From Bacillota bacterium (GTDB lineage: Bacteria; Bacillota; Clostridia; Christensenellales; SZUA-584), in contig JAEWCC010000029.1 of the NCBI GenBank assembly GCA_023390815.1, positions 1-64,000 on the forward strand: DNA of 64,000 bases, read 5' to 3'. Below the pieces are notes generated by a model. It saw only the letters and a program-made list of their open reading frames with translations, did no database searches and had not been told where the DNA came from. The position numbers and the translations under genes are program-made. Shown here in pieces: positions 7,975-15,887 of this stretch. Position 1 is the stretch's first letter, and each line of letters starts with the position of its first letter.

Positions 7975-8538
7975 ATGTTTGACTTTGATAACTATTTGCT
8001 TGATGAACTTGATCGTGTATTGGATGAAAATGAAAACGTGCATGATGCCCTCGAGCGTCTGTGGGCTGAACATATCGTGTTTACCTGGCACTGGTGGCTT
8101 GACGTAGCGCTGGCTGTTTTGCCATGGGTTGTCTGGATCATCGTGCATGACAAGAAAAATACCCGGCGTCTGCTGGGCGCAGGTCTTTTTACCATGCTTG
8201 CGGCGGCGCTGCTGGACATGGTCGGCGTTACACAGGGAGCATGGGGCTATAATACGCTGTTGCTGCCATACTTCCCCGAATTTCTCCCGTGGGACCTTTG
8301 CGTAATGCCCGTTACTGCAATGCTGTTCTACCAGTACTTCCCGAAGATCAACGCGTGGCTGAAAGGTGCGGTTTTTTCTGCAATTGCATCCTATGTCGCC
8401 GAACCGATTTTTATCTGGATCGGTATATATGAACCCAGCGGCTGGGAGCACCACTACTCGTTTCCGATATACTTTGCGATCTATATGATCGGATATGCGA
8501 TTTATTATCGAAAACCCGAGAAATTACGGACAACCTGA
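7975..8538 (+). CDS. Membrane protein, paralogue of the 9544-10110 gene
   Basis: A 187-residue protein with an acidic cytoplasmic-looking N-terminus (residues 1-34) and about five membrane segments. Residues about 37-54 (VFTWHWWLDVALAVLPWV) are identical to the protein encoded at 9544-10110, and FLPWDL, MPVTAMLFYQY and AEPIFIWIGIY are also shared or nearly so. The family resembles CBO0543 proteins, of unknown function. The conserved WHWWLD and LPWDL motifs carry charged residues within or beside the membrane and may form a functional site. Start at 7975 has only a weak ribosome-binding site. Confidence 0.75.
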   Translation: MFDFDNYLLDELDRVLDENENVHDALERLWAEHIVFTWHWWLDVALAVLPWVVWIIVHDKKNTRRLLGAGLFTMLAAALLDMVGVTQGAWGYNTLLLPYFPEFLPWDLCVMPVTAMLFYQYFPKINAWLKGAVFSAIASYVAEPIFIWIGIYEPSGWEHHYSFPIYFAIYMIGYAIYYRKPEKLRTT

Positions 8539-8594
8539 TTTAAGTGGCAAACGGAACCGTTATGCTCACCAGCGTCCGTTGCTGAGGACACACA

Positions 8595-9473
8595 ATGCGC
8601 AGCTTATTCTGGACCAACACAATATGGTATATACTGCTGGCGATCACCAGCGTTGCCGCGCTGATCGTTGCCCTGAAGAGATCATCGGATCGCAGGTTTA
8701 CGGCTGCATTCTGGCTGGGTGTTTTAGGCTTTACATATATCCTCGAGGTGATCCTGGTAATCGTGTTCAATGCTTACAACTATCGCCCGGGATTGGTTTT
8801 AGATAGCTTTCAGGATTCCGTATTGGGTAATATTTTTTCTCAGATATCCGTCTCCGCCTCCGCCTTGCTGATCGCTGTTTTTGGCCTATCCTGGATATGG
8901 CGCGCAGGTTTTTCGGTTACTTACTTTCTTGTGGATGCGTTGTTCAGCGCACTGGGCATCTATGAACACATATGGTATCGTTCGATCTATTCGCTGTTCG
9001 GTTTTTTTGTCTACAGCTGGTTTATTCAATTCTGGTATGGCAAATTACAAGCTGCAGGCCATGGCCATCGTCGTTTGTCCGTTTTAGCATGGTTTCTTGG
9101 GGTATTCGCCGTTACCGGCAACACGATCATATTGCCGCAAAAGCTTCTGAAGCTTCAGATTTTTCAGATCGGGCTGTTTGCCGACATGTCAAAAGACCAC
9201 ACGACAGGCATGCTGATTTATGGGCCGATACTGATCATATTAATACTGGCGTATCAATTTTGGAGCGCACCGCGCGTTTTCAAATGGATCCCCTTTGTGT
9301 TTATTACCGCAATGCAATTCTTACTTTATTCGGGCGGTTTTATTTCCATCAAGCCGGGGTGGATTCTCTTTGTCACCGCGGCCGATCTGCTGGGTATTTA
9401 CGCCTGGAGCGTGTGGATTGGCCGCAGTCTTAATCTGTTGCGCCCCAAGGAACACAGCTTTTCATTGCTCTAA
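8595..9473 (+). CDS. Polytopic membrane protein of unknown function
   Basis: A 292-residue protein with about eight predicted membrane helices and few charged residues. It opens MRSLFWTNTIWYILLAI and contains short charged loops (KRSSDRR, KDHTTG). I recognise no family. It lies between the two paralogous genes at 7975 and 9544, with 56- and 70-base gaps, so co-expression is likely. It may be a partner of the flanking paralogues in a membrane complex, an inference from context only. Confidence 0.7.
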   Translation: MRSLFWTNTIWYILLAITSVAALIVALKRSSDRRFTAAFWLGVLGFTYILEVILVIVFNAYNYRPGLVLDSFQDSVLGNIFSQISVSASALLIAVFGLSWIWRAGFSVTYFLVDALFSALGIYEHIWYRSIYSLFGFFVYSWFIQFWYGKLQAAGHGHRRLSVLAWFLGVFAVTGNTIILPQKLLKLQIFQIGLFADMSKDHTTGMLIYGPILIILILAYQFWSAPRVFKWIPFVFITAMQFLLYSGGFISIKPGWILFVTAADLLGIYAWSVWIGRSLNLLRPKEHSFSLL

Positions 9474-9494
9474 ATCCACCAACATAAGTTTGGC

Positions 9495-9523
9495 GCATTG
9501 ATATATTCATTCTGTACAAAATA
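9495..9523 (+). promoter_or_regulatory. Sigma-G-like promoter candidate, fourth island gene
   Basis: GCATT (9495-9499), 17-base spacer, CAAAATA (9517-9523), embedded in the motif ATTCTGTACAAAATAA shared with 7907-7922. The -10 lies only about 5 bases before the ribosome-binding site, which is tight for a promoter, so this may instead be a conserved operator or a duplication remnant. Confidence 0.28.
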
Positions 9524-9543
9524 AGATCAGGAGGTATTTGATC

Positions 9544-10110
9544 ATGGTCGATCCCGATCTTGTTGATGCGATTAATAAAATCACTGCCGGGTTGGTGGGC
9601 AACCACGATGAAATCTGGCGGGTATGGCTCACGCAGGTGGTATTCACCTGGCATTGGTGGCTAGATGTTGCCCTGGCTGTGCTGCCTTGGGTGCTCTGGC
9701 GGTTGCTGCGCCGCACAGAGCATGCGCACCGCTTGCTCTGTGCAGGGTATGCCACGATGCTGATGGCGACCTATCTGGATATCATCGGCATGTCGCTCGG
9801 TCTATGGACGTACTATACCTGGGTGGTGCCGCTGATGCCGGAGTATTTGCCCTGGGATCTTTCCGTAATGCCCGTGATGGCCATGCTGTTCTATCAATAC
9901 AAGCCGCGCATAAACCCTTGGATCAAAGCAGCGGTATTTGCCGCGCTGGGCGCGTTTGTTTCGGAGCCGATATTCGATTGGATCGGCATCTATGGCCGCT
10001 TTGCCTGGGAATACTGGTATTCCTTCCCCATCTATATCGTGGTTTATATGATTGGCTACCGCGTGTATCAAAAAAGCGGCAACCGAGAACCTGCCACGAG
10101 CACAGTTTGA
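9544..10110 (+). CDS. Membrane protein, paralogue of the 7975-8538 gene
   Basis: A 188-residue polytopic protein. It shares the 18-residue block VFTWHWWLDVALAVLPWV and several other blocks with the 7975 protein, so the two arose by duplication. The ATG at 9544 is chosen over a TTG at 9538 because aggagg lies 9 bases upstream. It is the last plus-strand gene of the island, converging on sigG with a 15-base gap and a shared hairpin. CBO0543-like; function unknown. Confidence 0.75.
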   Translation: MVDPDLVDAINKITAGLVGNHDEIWRVWLTQVVFTWHWWLDVALAVLPWVLWRLLRRTEHAHRLLCAGYATMLMATYLDIIGMSLGLWTYYTWVVPLMPEYLPWDLSVMPVMAMLFYQYKPRINPWIKAAVFAALGAFVSEPIFDWIGIYGRFAWEYWYSFPIYIVVYMIGYRVYQKSGNREPATSTV

Positions 10111-10115
10111 ACGTG

Positions 10116-10141
10116 ACGCCGCTGCCTATAGGCTGCGGCGT
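10116..10141 (+). terminator. Terminator of the membrane-protein island
   Basis: An 11-bp stem (ACGCCGCTGCC with GGCTGCGGCGT, one mismatch) around a TATA loop, followed by ATACTTTTC. It lies just after the plus-strand stop and overlaps the last codons of sigG, so it may also act on the sigG transcript end. Confidence 0.7.
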
Positions 10142-10899
10142 ATACTTTTCAGCGCGTTCTTTTCGAGCCTTGAAACCTGAGCCTGGCTGATGCCGATCTC
10201 CTCGGACACTTCCATCTGCGTCTTGCCCTGATAGAACCGCATCATAATGATTTTCTTCTCACGCTCGGCGAGCTTGTCGATGGCCTCTTTGAGCGCGATG
10301 CCTTCCAGCCACATCTCGTCCGCGCCGCTCTTGTCCTGCAGTTGATCCATCACGTAGATTGCGTCCGCACCGTCGTGATAAACGGGTTCGTAAAGCGATA
10401 CAGGGTCCTGGATGGCGTCCAGCGCGAATACGACGTCCTCCACGCTGACCTCCATCTCCTTAGCGATTTGCTCCACACTGGGATCGCTACTGTTCTGCTT
10501 TGAAAGCTGATTGCGAATTTGCAATGCTTTATAAGCGATGTCACGCAGAGACCGGGAGACACGAATGCTGTTGTTGTCTCTCAGATATCTTCTTAATTCT
10601 CCGGTGATCATAGGTACGGCGTAGGTGGAGAACCGAACGCCGAGCTCGACATTAAAGTTATCGATCGCTTTCATGAGGCCGATGCACCCCACCTGAAACA
10701 GATCGTCCATGTTCTCCTTACGTCCCGTGAAGCGCTGTATCACGCTGAGCACAAGCCGAAGATTGCATTTGATGAATTCTTCCCTCGCTGTCGGATCTCC
10801 GGACTTGATCCTGAGCATCAGCTCGTTCATCTGTTTGGGTTTCATCACCGGCAGTTTGGACGTATCCACACCGCATATCTCGACCTTATTCGTCAGCAT
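10126..10899 (-). CDS. sigG: Forespore sigma factor SigG
   Basis: A 257-residue sigma-70 factor. Region 2 (DLFQVGCIGLMKAIDNF, RFSTYAVPMITGELRRYLRD) and region 4 (LAEREKKIIMMRFYQGKTQ, SQAQVSRLEKNALKSI) are clear. The N-terminal VEICGVDTSKLPVM and close similarity of region 2 to SigF/SigG identify the late forespore factor. The ATG at 10899 has AGGAGA 8 bases upstream; a longer frame upstream lacks one. A sigma-F-type promoter precedes the gene, as expected for sigG. In Clostridia sigE is usually adjacent upstream; here the upstream neighbour is the ispA terminator. Confidence 0.95.
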   Translation of the reverse strand: MLTNKVEICGVDTSKLPVMKPKQMNELMLRIKSGDPTAREEFIKCNLRLVLSVIQRFTGRKENMDDLFQVGCIGLMKAIDNFNVELGVRFSTYAVPMITGELRRYLRDNNSIRVSRSLRDIAYKALQIRNQLSKQNSSDPSVEQIAKEMEVSVEDVVFALDAIQDPVSLYEPVYHDGADAIYVMDQLQDKSGADEMWLEGIALKEAIDKLAEREKKIIMMRFYQGKTQMEVSEEIGISQAQVSRLEKNALKSIRRSL

Positions 10900-10928
10900 G
10901 TCATATCTCCTGTAAGCTTTGATATGAC

Positions 10929-10959
10929 TATTGCTTCCCATGCGGCAGCGCTTTTATAC
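10929..10959 (-). promoter_or_regulatory. Sigma-F-type promoter of sigG
   Basis: On the minus strand GTATA (10959-10955), a 16-base spacer and GGAAGCAATA (10938-10929). This fits the Bacillus sigma-F consensus GYWTA-16-GGNRANANTW at 14 of 15 positions. The transcript would start about 20-25 bases before the sigG ATG. Sigma-F control of sigG is established in Bacillus; the site here agrees. Confidence 0.7.
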
Positions 10960-10964
10960 GACGT

Positions 10965-10987
10965 AAAAAAGCCCCCGAACGGGGCTT
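10965..10987 (-). terminator. Terminator after ispA
   Basis: Minus strand AAGCCCC, 5-base loop, GGGGCTT followed by a run of T. It lies about 145 bases after the ispA stop and directly upstream of the sigG promoter. It ends the long asp23-ispA operon. The 10988-11129 stretch before it is AT-rich and holds nothing I recognise. Confidence 0.85.
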
Positions 10988-11129
10988 AAAGCATAAATTG
11001 TATCATTGAATACGCACGTGAAACGGGCGGTGTGGCGCTAAGTAAAAGAACGTTTTTTTACCGGATAGTATCCGATATCTATACGGAAAATTTTTTTAAT
11101 TTTTCAAAGTGTTTTGGAACGGCAGCTGT

Positions 11130-12011
11130 TTATCGGTTTCTTGCAAGCAAGTACTGCGCCATGGCGTTTAAGGTTTCCGCGCGGGTGCCGAAACGCGATA
11201 AAGAGGCCAATGCCGCCTCCGTTTGCTGCGCTGCTATTTGCCGCGCGCGCTCCAGCCCGAAGACGGTAGCAAACGTCTGCTTTCCTTCTTCCTCGTCCTT
11301 GCCCGGCGTTTTCCCGAGCGTTGCAGCGTCGCCCGTCACATCCAATATGTCGTCAACGATCTGAAACACCAGACCGATTCGTTCACCAAAGTCTGAAAGC
11401 GCGTCCATTTCATCTTTTCCTGCGCCCATCAGCGCTGCCCCCGCAAGCACAGCCCCACGAATCATCGCGCCGGTCTTGCGTTCGTGAATATAATAGAGTA
11501 CCTGTTCGTCCTTATCCTTGCACTCGAACTCGATATCGCCCGCCTGACCGGCGATCATGCCCGATGCGCCCGCCGCGCGCGCCATAATGTCCATAGCCGC
11601 AAGTCCGCCGAGATCAGGGTTTTCGAGCGCAAACCGCGTCATCACCTCGAATGCGCCGTTGAGCAGCGCATCGCCCGCGAGTATCGCGACCGCCTCGCCA
11701 AACACCACATGGCTGGTTGGTTTCCCACGCCGCAGCACGTCGTTGTCCATAGCAGGAAGGTCATCGTGAATCAGCGAATAGGTGTGGATCATTTCGATTG
11801 CGCAGGCGAAATCCAAAACGCGTTCCGCTTCGCCGAACAATCGCGCCGACTCCAGACAAAGCCAGGGCCGAAGGCGCTTGCCGCCCGCGGTCAGGCTGTA
11901 GCTCATCGCATCCCGCAGCGTACCTTCATCGCACAGCGTTTCTACCAGCTCCTGCAGCCGTGCGTCCACCCGCGCGGCAATCTGCCGCAGCGATTCCCCG
12001 ACCGGCGTCAT
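11130..12011 (-). CDS. ispA: Farnesyl/geranylgeranyl diphosphate synthase (IspA family)
   Basis: A 293-residue trans-prenyl synthase. The first aspartate-rich motif DDLPAMDND (around residue 90) and the second DDILD (around 225) bind Mg-diphosphate; GGKRLRP near residue 43 binds IPP. It supplies farnesyl diphosphate for quinone-independent lipids such as undecaprenyl phosphate. The start overlaps xseB as ATGA. The order xseA-xseB-ispA is standard in Firmicutes. A dxs gene, often next, is not here; the operon ends at the terminator. Confidence 0.94.
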   Translation of the reverse strand: MTPVGESLRQIAARVDARLQELVETLCDEGTLRDAMSYSLTAGGKRLRPWLCLESARLFGEAERVLDFACAIEMIHTYSLIHDDLPAMDNDVLRRGKPTSHVVFGEAVAILAGDALLNGAFEVMTRFALENPDLGGLAAMDIMARAAGASGMIAGQAGDIEFECKDKDEQVLYYIHERKTGAMIRGAVLAGAALMGAGKDEMDALSDFGERIGLVFQIVDDILDVTGDAATLGKTPGKDEEEGKQTFATVFGLERARQIAAQQTEAALASLSRFGTRAETLNAMAQYLLARNR

Positions 12012-12202
12012 GACGTCTCCTTCTCCCCGCTTTCGAGTATCTCAATCTTCGATTTGTATTTATCCAGTCTCTTGCCGAGCTCGTCGGCAAGCTTCATACC
12101 CTCCGTATAGAGTTCCATGCTCTTCTCAAGACCTTCCTCACCCGAGTTTAACCGTTCCGTAATTTGCCGGAGTCGGCTGAGGTCGCTTTCAAAATCCGCC
12201 AT
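12008..12202 (-). CDS. xseB: Exodeoxyribonuclease VII small subunit
   Basis: A 64-residue helical protein with the family signature FESDLSRLRQITERLNSGE and ESMELYTEGMKLADE-like second helix. It assembles with XseA into exonuclease VII. It starts 3 bases after xseA and overlaps ispA by 4 bases. Confidence 0.93.
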   Translation of the reverse strand: MADFESDLSRLRQITERLNSGEEGLEKSMELYTEGMKLADELGKRLDKYKSKIEILESGEKETS

Positions 12203-12205
12203 ATG

Positions 12206-13393
12206 CTATTCCTTTCTGGTGACCGCGACGCGCCCGTCGGCAAACTCGATCTCCATTTCACGCGCGTCCCTCTGGCTGGACGTGACCACGCCGCCCTGGA
12301 TATCGTGAACAATCGCGTATCCGCGGCGCAGCACGCTGCGTGGATCGAGGCTTTGAAGGGTAGCTGCATACCGCTCCAGGGTCAGCGCACTCCGGTCGAA
12401 CCTTGCGTGCACCGCACTTTTCATCATACCGCATTCTGAGACGATCTGCAAACGCAGCTGCTCCAGCCGCCGGCTTAACGGCGCGGCGCGCAGGCTGCTT
12501 TGCTGCGCGGATAGCTCTCGCTCGCTGCCCAGTATCCGGGCGCGCAGCGCAAGCCGCAAGTCTTCCCGGCATTTGCCGATATATTCCCTGACCGCGCGCT
12601 TCTCCGGTACCGCGAGCTCCGCCGCCGCGGAAGGCGTAGGCGCGCGCAGGTCCGAGGCCATATCACACAGCGTATAGTCTGTCTCGTGTCCGACTGCCGA
12701 GATCACGGGGATTTCCGAAGTATAAACAGCGCGGGCAACCATCTCTTCATTGAACGCGAACAAATCCTCGAACGAACCGCCGCCGCGCGCCACGATGATC
12801 ACGTCGACCTTGCGCTTCGCGTTGAAGAACGCGATCCCTTCGCAAACCTGCCTGGCTGCGGCGCTGCCCTGTACCTGTACCGGATAGATTGCGATATGTA
12901 CACCCTCAAACCGCCGCGTCGCCACATTGATGATGTCGTACATGACCGCGCCCGAGGTGGAGGTGACCACGCCCAAATGGAGCGGGAACGCGGGCAGCTC
13001 TCGTTTGTGCGAGGCGTCAAAAAGGCCTTCCTTCGCGAGCTTCAGCCGGGTCTGTTCAAACCGTGCGAACAAGTCGCCCATGCCCTGCAGCTCCGCGCGC
13101 TCCATCACGAGCTGCACATTGCCGGTCTTTTTGTAGTACATGACGCGCCCATACACTTTGAGCAGCGCGCCGTCCGCCACGACATCCTGATAGCCGCTGG
13201 ACGCGAAGTCGTACGCGATGCAGGAGAGCTGATTTTCGCCGTCTTTAAGCGTAAAGAAGGCATGTCCGATCGAAGACATGCCGAAGTTGGTCGCTTCACC
13301 GACCACGCACACGCTGCTTAAAAACGGGTCGCGGTACAGCTTTTTTCCGATATATTCGCTAAGCTGGGCGACGGTGAATACCATGTCAGCCAT
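12206..13393 (-). CDS. xseA: Exodeoxyribonuclease VII large subunit
   Basis: A 395-residue XseA: an N-terminal OB fold (FTVAQLSEYIGKKL, SSIGHAFFTLKD) and the catalytic domain with GVVTSTSGAVMYDI, IIVARGGGSFEDLFAFN, SAVGHETDYTLCDMASD and RAPTPSAAAE. It degrades single-stranded DNA from both ends. The C-terminal coiled coil is short, giving a protein at the small end of the family range (about 400-450). It overlaps folD by 8 bases. Confidence 0.95.
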   Translation of the reverse strand: MADMVFTVAQLSEYIGKKLYRDPFLSSVCVVGEATNFGMSSIGHAFFTLKDGENQLSCIAYDFASSGYQDVVADGALLKVYGRVMYYKKTGNVQLVMERAELQGMGDLFARFEQTRLKLAKEGLFDASHKRELPAFPLHLGVVTSTSGAVMYDIINVATRRFEGVHIAIYPVQVQGSAAARQVCEGIAFFNAKRKVDVIIVARGGGSFEDLFAFNEEMVARAVYTSEIPVISAVGHETDYTLCDMASDLRAPTPSAAAELAVPEKRAVREYIGKCREDLRLALRARILGSERELSAQQSSLRAAPLSRRLEQLRLQIVSECGMMKSAVHARFDRSALTLERYAATLQSLDPRSVLRRGYAIVHDIQGGVVTSSQRDAREMEIEFADGRVAVTRKE

Positions 13394-14225
13394 GCATCTC
13401 AGCCGCCTCGACGGTGTTTTCCATCAACATCGCAATCGTCATGGGCCCTACCCCGCCCGGTACGGGCGTGATGAACGAAGCCTTTTTCGCCGCCTCGTCA
13501 AAGACCACATCGCCGCTGAGCTTGCCGTCGACCTTGGTCGTCCCCACGTCGATGACCACTGCGCCCGGCTTCACAAATTCCCCGGTAATCAAGCCCGGCC
13601 TGCCGACCGCCGCCACGAGAATATCCGCCTCGGCGCAGACCGCAGCCAAATTCTGCGTGCGCGAGTGGCACATGGTCACCGTGGCGTTCTCCTCCAGCAG
13701 CATCATCGCGACGGGCTTGCCCACCATGTTGCTGCGCCCTACCACCACCGCGCGCTTGCCGCTGATCGCGGTACCGGTCGTCTTGATCAAATGGATCACG
13801 CCTTTGGGCGTACAGGGCTTGAAGCCCGGCTCGCCGACCATCAGCCTGCCTGCCGTAACGACGTGAAGCCCGTCCACATCCTTCTCCGGGTCGACCTCGC
13901 GCAGCAGCGCTAGTTCGCCGAGCGGACTTGGCAGCGGCGATTGTATGAGGATGCCGTGCAGCCGTTGATCCGCGTTGAGCTCGTGGACGAGCGCAACGAG
14001 CTGTTCCTGCGTCGTGCTGGCGCTGAGGCGGTGCACGATCGAGAATATGCCGAGTTCCTCGCAGGCGCGCTCCTTGCTACGCACATAGGTCGCGGAGGCG
14101 GGGTCGTCCCCTACGAGCACGACCGATAGCCCCGGAACGACGCCCTTTTGTTTGAGCGCTGCAATACGGGTCTTGAGCGATTCTCTGATCCCTGCCGCAA
14201 TGGCCTTTCCGTCGATAATGTTCAA
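13386..14225 (-). CDS. folD: Bifunctional methylenetetrahydrofolate dehydrogenase/cyclohydrolase FolD
   Basis: A 279-residue FolD with the catalytic region VGDDPASATYVRSKERACEE (Tyr and Lys), GILIQSPLPSPL, DPEKDVDGLH, and the nucleotide-binding VVVGRSNMVGKPVAMML, ending TPVPGGVGPMTIAML. It interconverts methylene-, methenyl- and formyl-tetrahydrofolate. I place the start at a TTG (14225) that overlaps the upstream stop as TTGA and gives the family's N-terminus NIIDGKAIA; GAGGG lies about 9 bases before it. A longer frame upstream is unlikely. It sits between an M22 protein and xseA. Confidence 0.94.
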   Translation of the reverse strand: MNIIDGKAIAAGIRESLKTRIAALKQKGVVPGLSVVLVGDDPASATYVRSKERACEELGIFSIVHRLSASTTQEQLVALVHELNADQRLHGILIQSPLPSPLGELALLREVDPEKDVDGLHVVTAGRLMVGEPGFKPCTPKGVIHLIKTTGTAISGKRAVVVGRSNMVGKPVAMMLLEENATVTMCHSRTQNLAAVCAEADILVAAVGRPGLITGEFVKPGAVVIDVGTTKVDGKLSGDVVFDEAAKKASFITPVPGGVGPMTIAMLMENTVEAAEMHG

Positions 14226-15166
14226 GCCTTGTTCCCTCTTTCGTATAATCTCTGCGCGGCGAGCGCCAGCCCGCACGCGTTGTCACCGCAATATTCCTTT
14301 TGCGCGAATACAGCCTGCGCGCCAATTCCGCCGCATGCTTCTTTAAGCTTTTGCCTGATCACGCCGTTGCAGATTACGCCGCCCGTAAACAGGAACCGGC
14401 TGAGTCCTGTCTCGGCTGCGGCGTTGACAGTCAGCCTTACCAGCATCTCCGCAGCGCTGTCGATGACGCCGCTTATGACGAGCGCCTTGTCGCAGACCGT
14501 TTCCAGCATGCGCAGAGCCTGCGTCTCCGCGCCGGATAAGTTGGCCGAAAGTCCCTCTACATGTACGGAAAGCTTCACGCCATCCGGAACATATATCTGT
14601 TCCATCTCACGGCCCGCCGGAAATCCGAGGCCTGCGGCGACGCCCACCCGGTCGATCAGCTGACCGCAGGTGATATCCGCCGTACCGCCGAGCGGTTCGA
14701 TTTCCATCACGATTCCGCCTTCAACGAGCACGCGCAGGATATCGAGCGTACCGCCCGAAACGTGCAGCGCAATCAGCTGCCCGTCTGCGATGTCGTTCCC
14801 GATGAAACCGGCGTAAATATGTCCGTGCTGATGCGTCAGCGCGTACACAGGAACACCCAGCGTCGCCGCGTTGGACAACCCGAACGATTGTCCCACGCAA
14901 AACACCGGCATGTATGAGTCGTCCCGCGGGCAGGGTTTTGCGCTGTATCCTACCGCATGGACGGTATATCCTTCTGTAGAAAAATCTGAAAATAACAATT
15001 CATAGTTGCGGATATGCTGAAATACCGCATCCGACTGGCGCAGACCGCGGCCGCCGAGCGGTACACTCAGCATCCTGCGCGCATCGCGAAGTACTTCTCC
15101 GTCCGCTACAAGCGCAACCGAGGTGGTATAGCAGCTCGTGTCGAACGCAAGAAAGGCGGGGTTCAT
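14222..15166 (-). CDS. TsaD/Kae1-like (M22 superfamily) protein, nusB-linked paralogue
   Basis: A 314-residue ASKHA-fold protein resembling TsaD. The opening FLAFDTSCYTTSVALV parallels the TsaD ETSCDDTS motif, and THQHGH parallels the TsaD metal site. It lacks the exact motifs of true TsaD and is probably a separate paralogue found beside nusB and folD in Clostridia, so tRNA t6A formation should not be assumed. The ATG at 15166 overlaps the nusB stop as ATGA; the frame extends 33 codons upstream but inside nusB. Near the end FTGGVICNGVIRQKL resembles the TsaD nucleotide-binding GGVAAN segment. Confidence 0.8.
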   Translation of the reverse strand: MNPAFLAFDTSCYTTSVALVADGEVLRDARRMLSVPLGGRGLRQSDAVFQHIRNYELLFSDFSTEGYTVHAVGYSAKPCPRDDSYMPVFCVGQSFGLSNAATLGVPVYALTHQHGHIYAGFIGNDIADGQLIALHVSGGTLDILRVLVEGGIVMEIEPLGGTADITCGQLIDRVGVAAGLGFPAGREMEQIYVPDGVKLSVHVEGLSANLSGAETQALRMLETVCDKALVISGVIDSAAEMLVRLTVNAAAETGLSRFLFTGGVICNGVIRQKLKEACGGIGAQAVFAQKEYCGDNACGLALAAQRLYERGNKA

Positions 15167-15585
15167 TGGAGCGCTGCTTCCCCGGCAGTCAGCACTGCGG
15201 CGAGCACGCCGTTGACGAACTTGGCGGACTTGTCCGAGGAATAGCGTTTGGCCAGCTCCACACATTCGTTGATCGTGATGCTGGGCGGTATCTCGCCTTC
15301 CATAAAATGCAGTTCACACACGCCAAGGCGCAGAATGGAAAGCTCCACCTTGGCCATATGACCGATGCTCCATTTGTTTGAATGTTCCTGAATCAGTGCG
15401 TCCACTTGCTCTGCGTGCTCTTCATATAGCCCCATCATACGGTGCACATAGGCCCATGCGTTGTCGTTCATGCCCTTATCAAAACAATCCCGCATCACAT
15501 CCATAGTGGCGGGATTGAACGCTCCATTGATGGAATACTCATAAAACAGCCGAAACGCCGTGTCTCTGGCCGACCTTCTGCTCAA
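15163..15585 (-). CDS. nusB: Transcription antitermination factor NusB
   Basis: A 140-residue all-helical NusB with SRRSARDTAFRLFYEYS at the start and LRLGVCELHF, INECVELAKRYSSDKSAKFVNGVL at the end. It works with NusA/S10 in rRNA transcription. I choose a TTG at 15585 because GGAGG lies 5 bases upstream and the protein then begins SRRSAR as in other NusB proteins; a GTG at 15609 adds eight residues without a ribosome-binding site. It overlaps the M22 gene by 4 bases. Confidence 0.92.
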   Translation of the reverse strand: MSRRSARDTAFRLFYEYSINGAFNPATMDVMRDCFDKGMNDNAWAYVHRMMGLYEEHAEQVDALIQEHSNKWSIGHMAKVELSILRLGVCELHFMEGEIPPSITINECVELAKRYSSDKSAKFVNGVLAAVLTAGEAALQ

Positions 15586-15650
15586 TTCATCCTCCGTCTT
15601 AAGCCGCACCGAAATGCGGCGTTTCCATTATTATGCCCGAAAACCGCTCA

Positions 15651-15887
15651 TCATTTAAACCGAAACAGGTCGGGCAGTATCCGGTCCAATATTTCTTTAA
15701 AACGTTTCTTTGCGCGTGAGCTGGTGCCGAAAAACGCGCCGACTCCGGCGCATATCGCCAGAAACAGCGTCTGGAAAAAACCTACGGCAAGTATCAGTAT
15801 GCCCACCAGCAGTCCCAGCCCTGTACCGATGATTGCGCCCTTATGCGCTTTAAAAAATTCCCGCACGCTCTGATCCCGTTCCGGCAC
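15651..15887 (-). CDS. DUF2273 small membrane protein of the Asp23 cluster
   Basis: A 78-residue protein with two hydrophobic segments (about residues 18-38 and 40-55) separated by a Gly-rich turn, then a basic tail (SSRAKKRFKEILDRIL). This is the DUF2273 family that accompanies Asp23 and AmaP in Firmicutes. The GTG start shares one base with the amaP stop (TAGTG). It probably stays in the membrane next to AmaP; function unknown. Confidence 0.85.
   Translation of the reverse strand: MPERDQSVREFFKAHKGAIIGTGLGLLVGILILAVGFFQTLFLAICAGVGAFFGTSSRAKKRFKEILDRILPDLFRFK

Noticed and set aside
14222..15166. True TsaD, the t6A enzyme
   Set aside because: The opening and GGV motifs are only TsaD-like, and operon context is that of the nusB-linked paralogue, so I call it TsaD-like.
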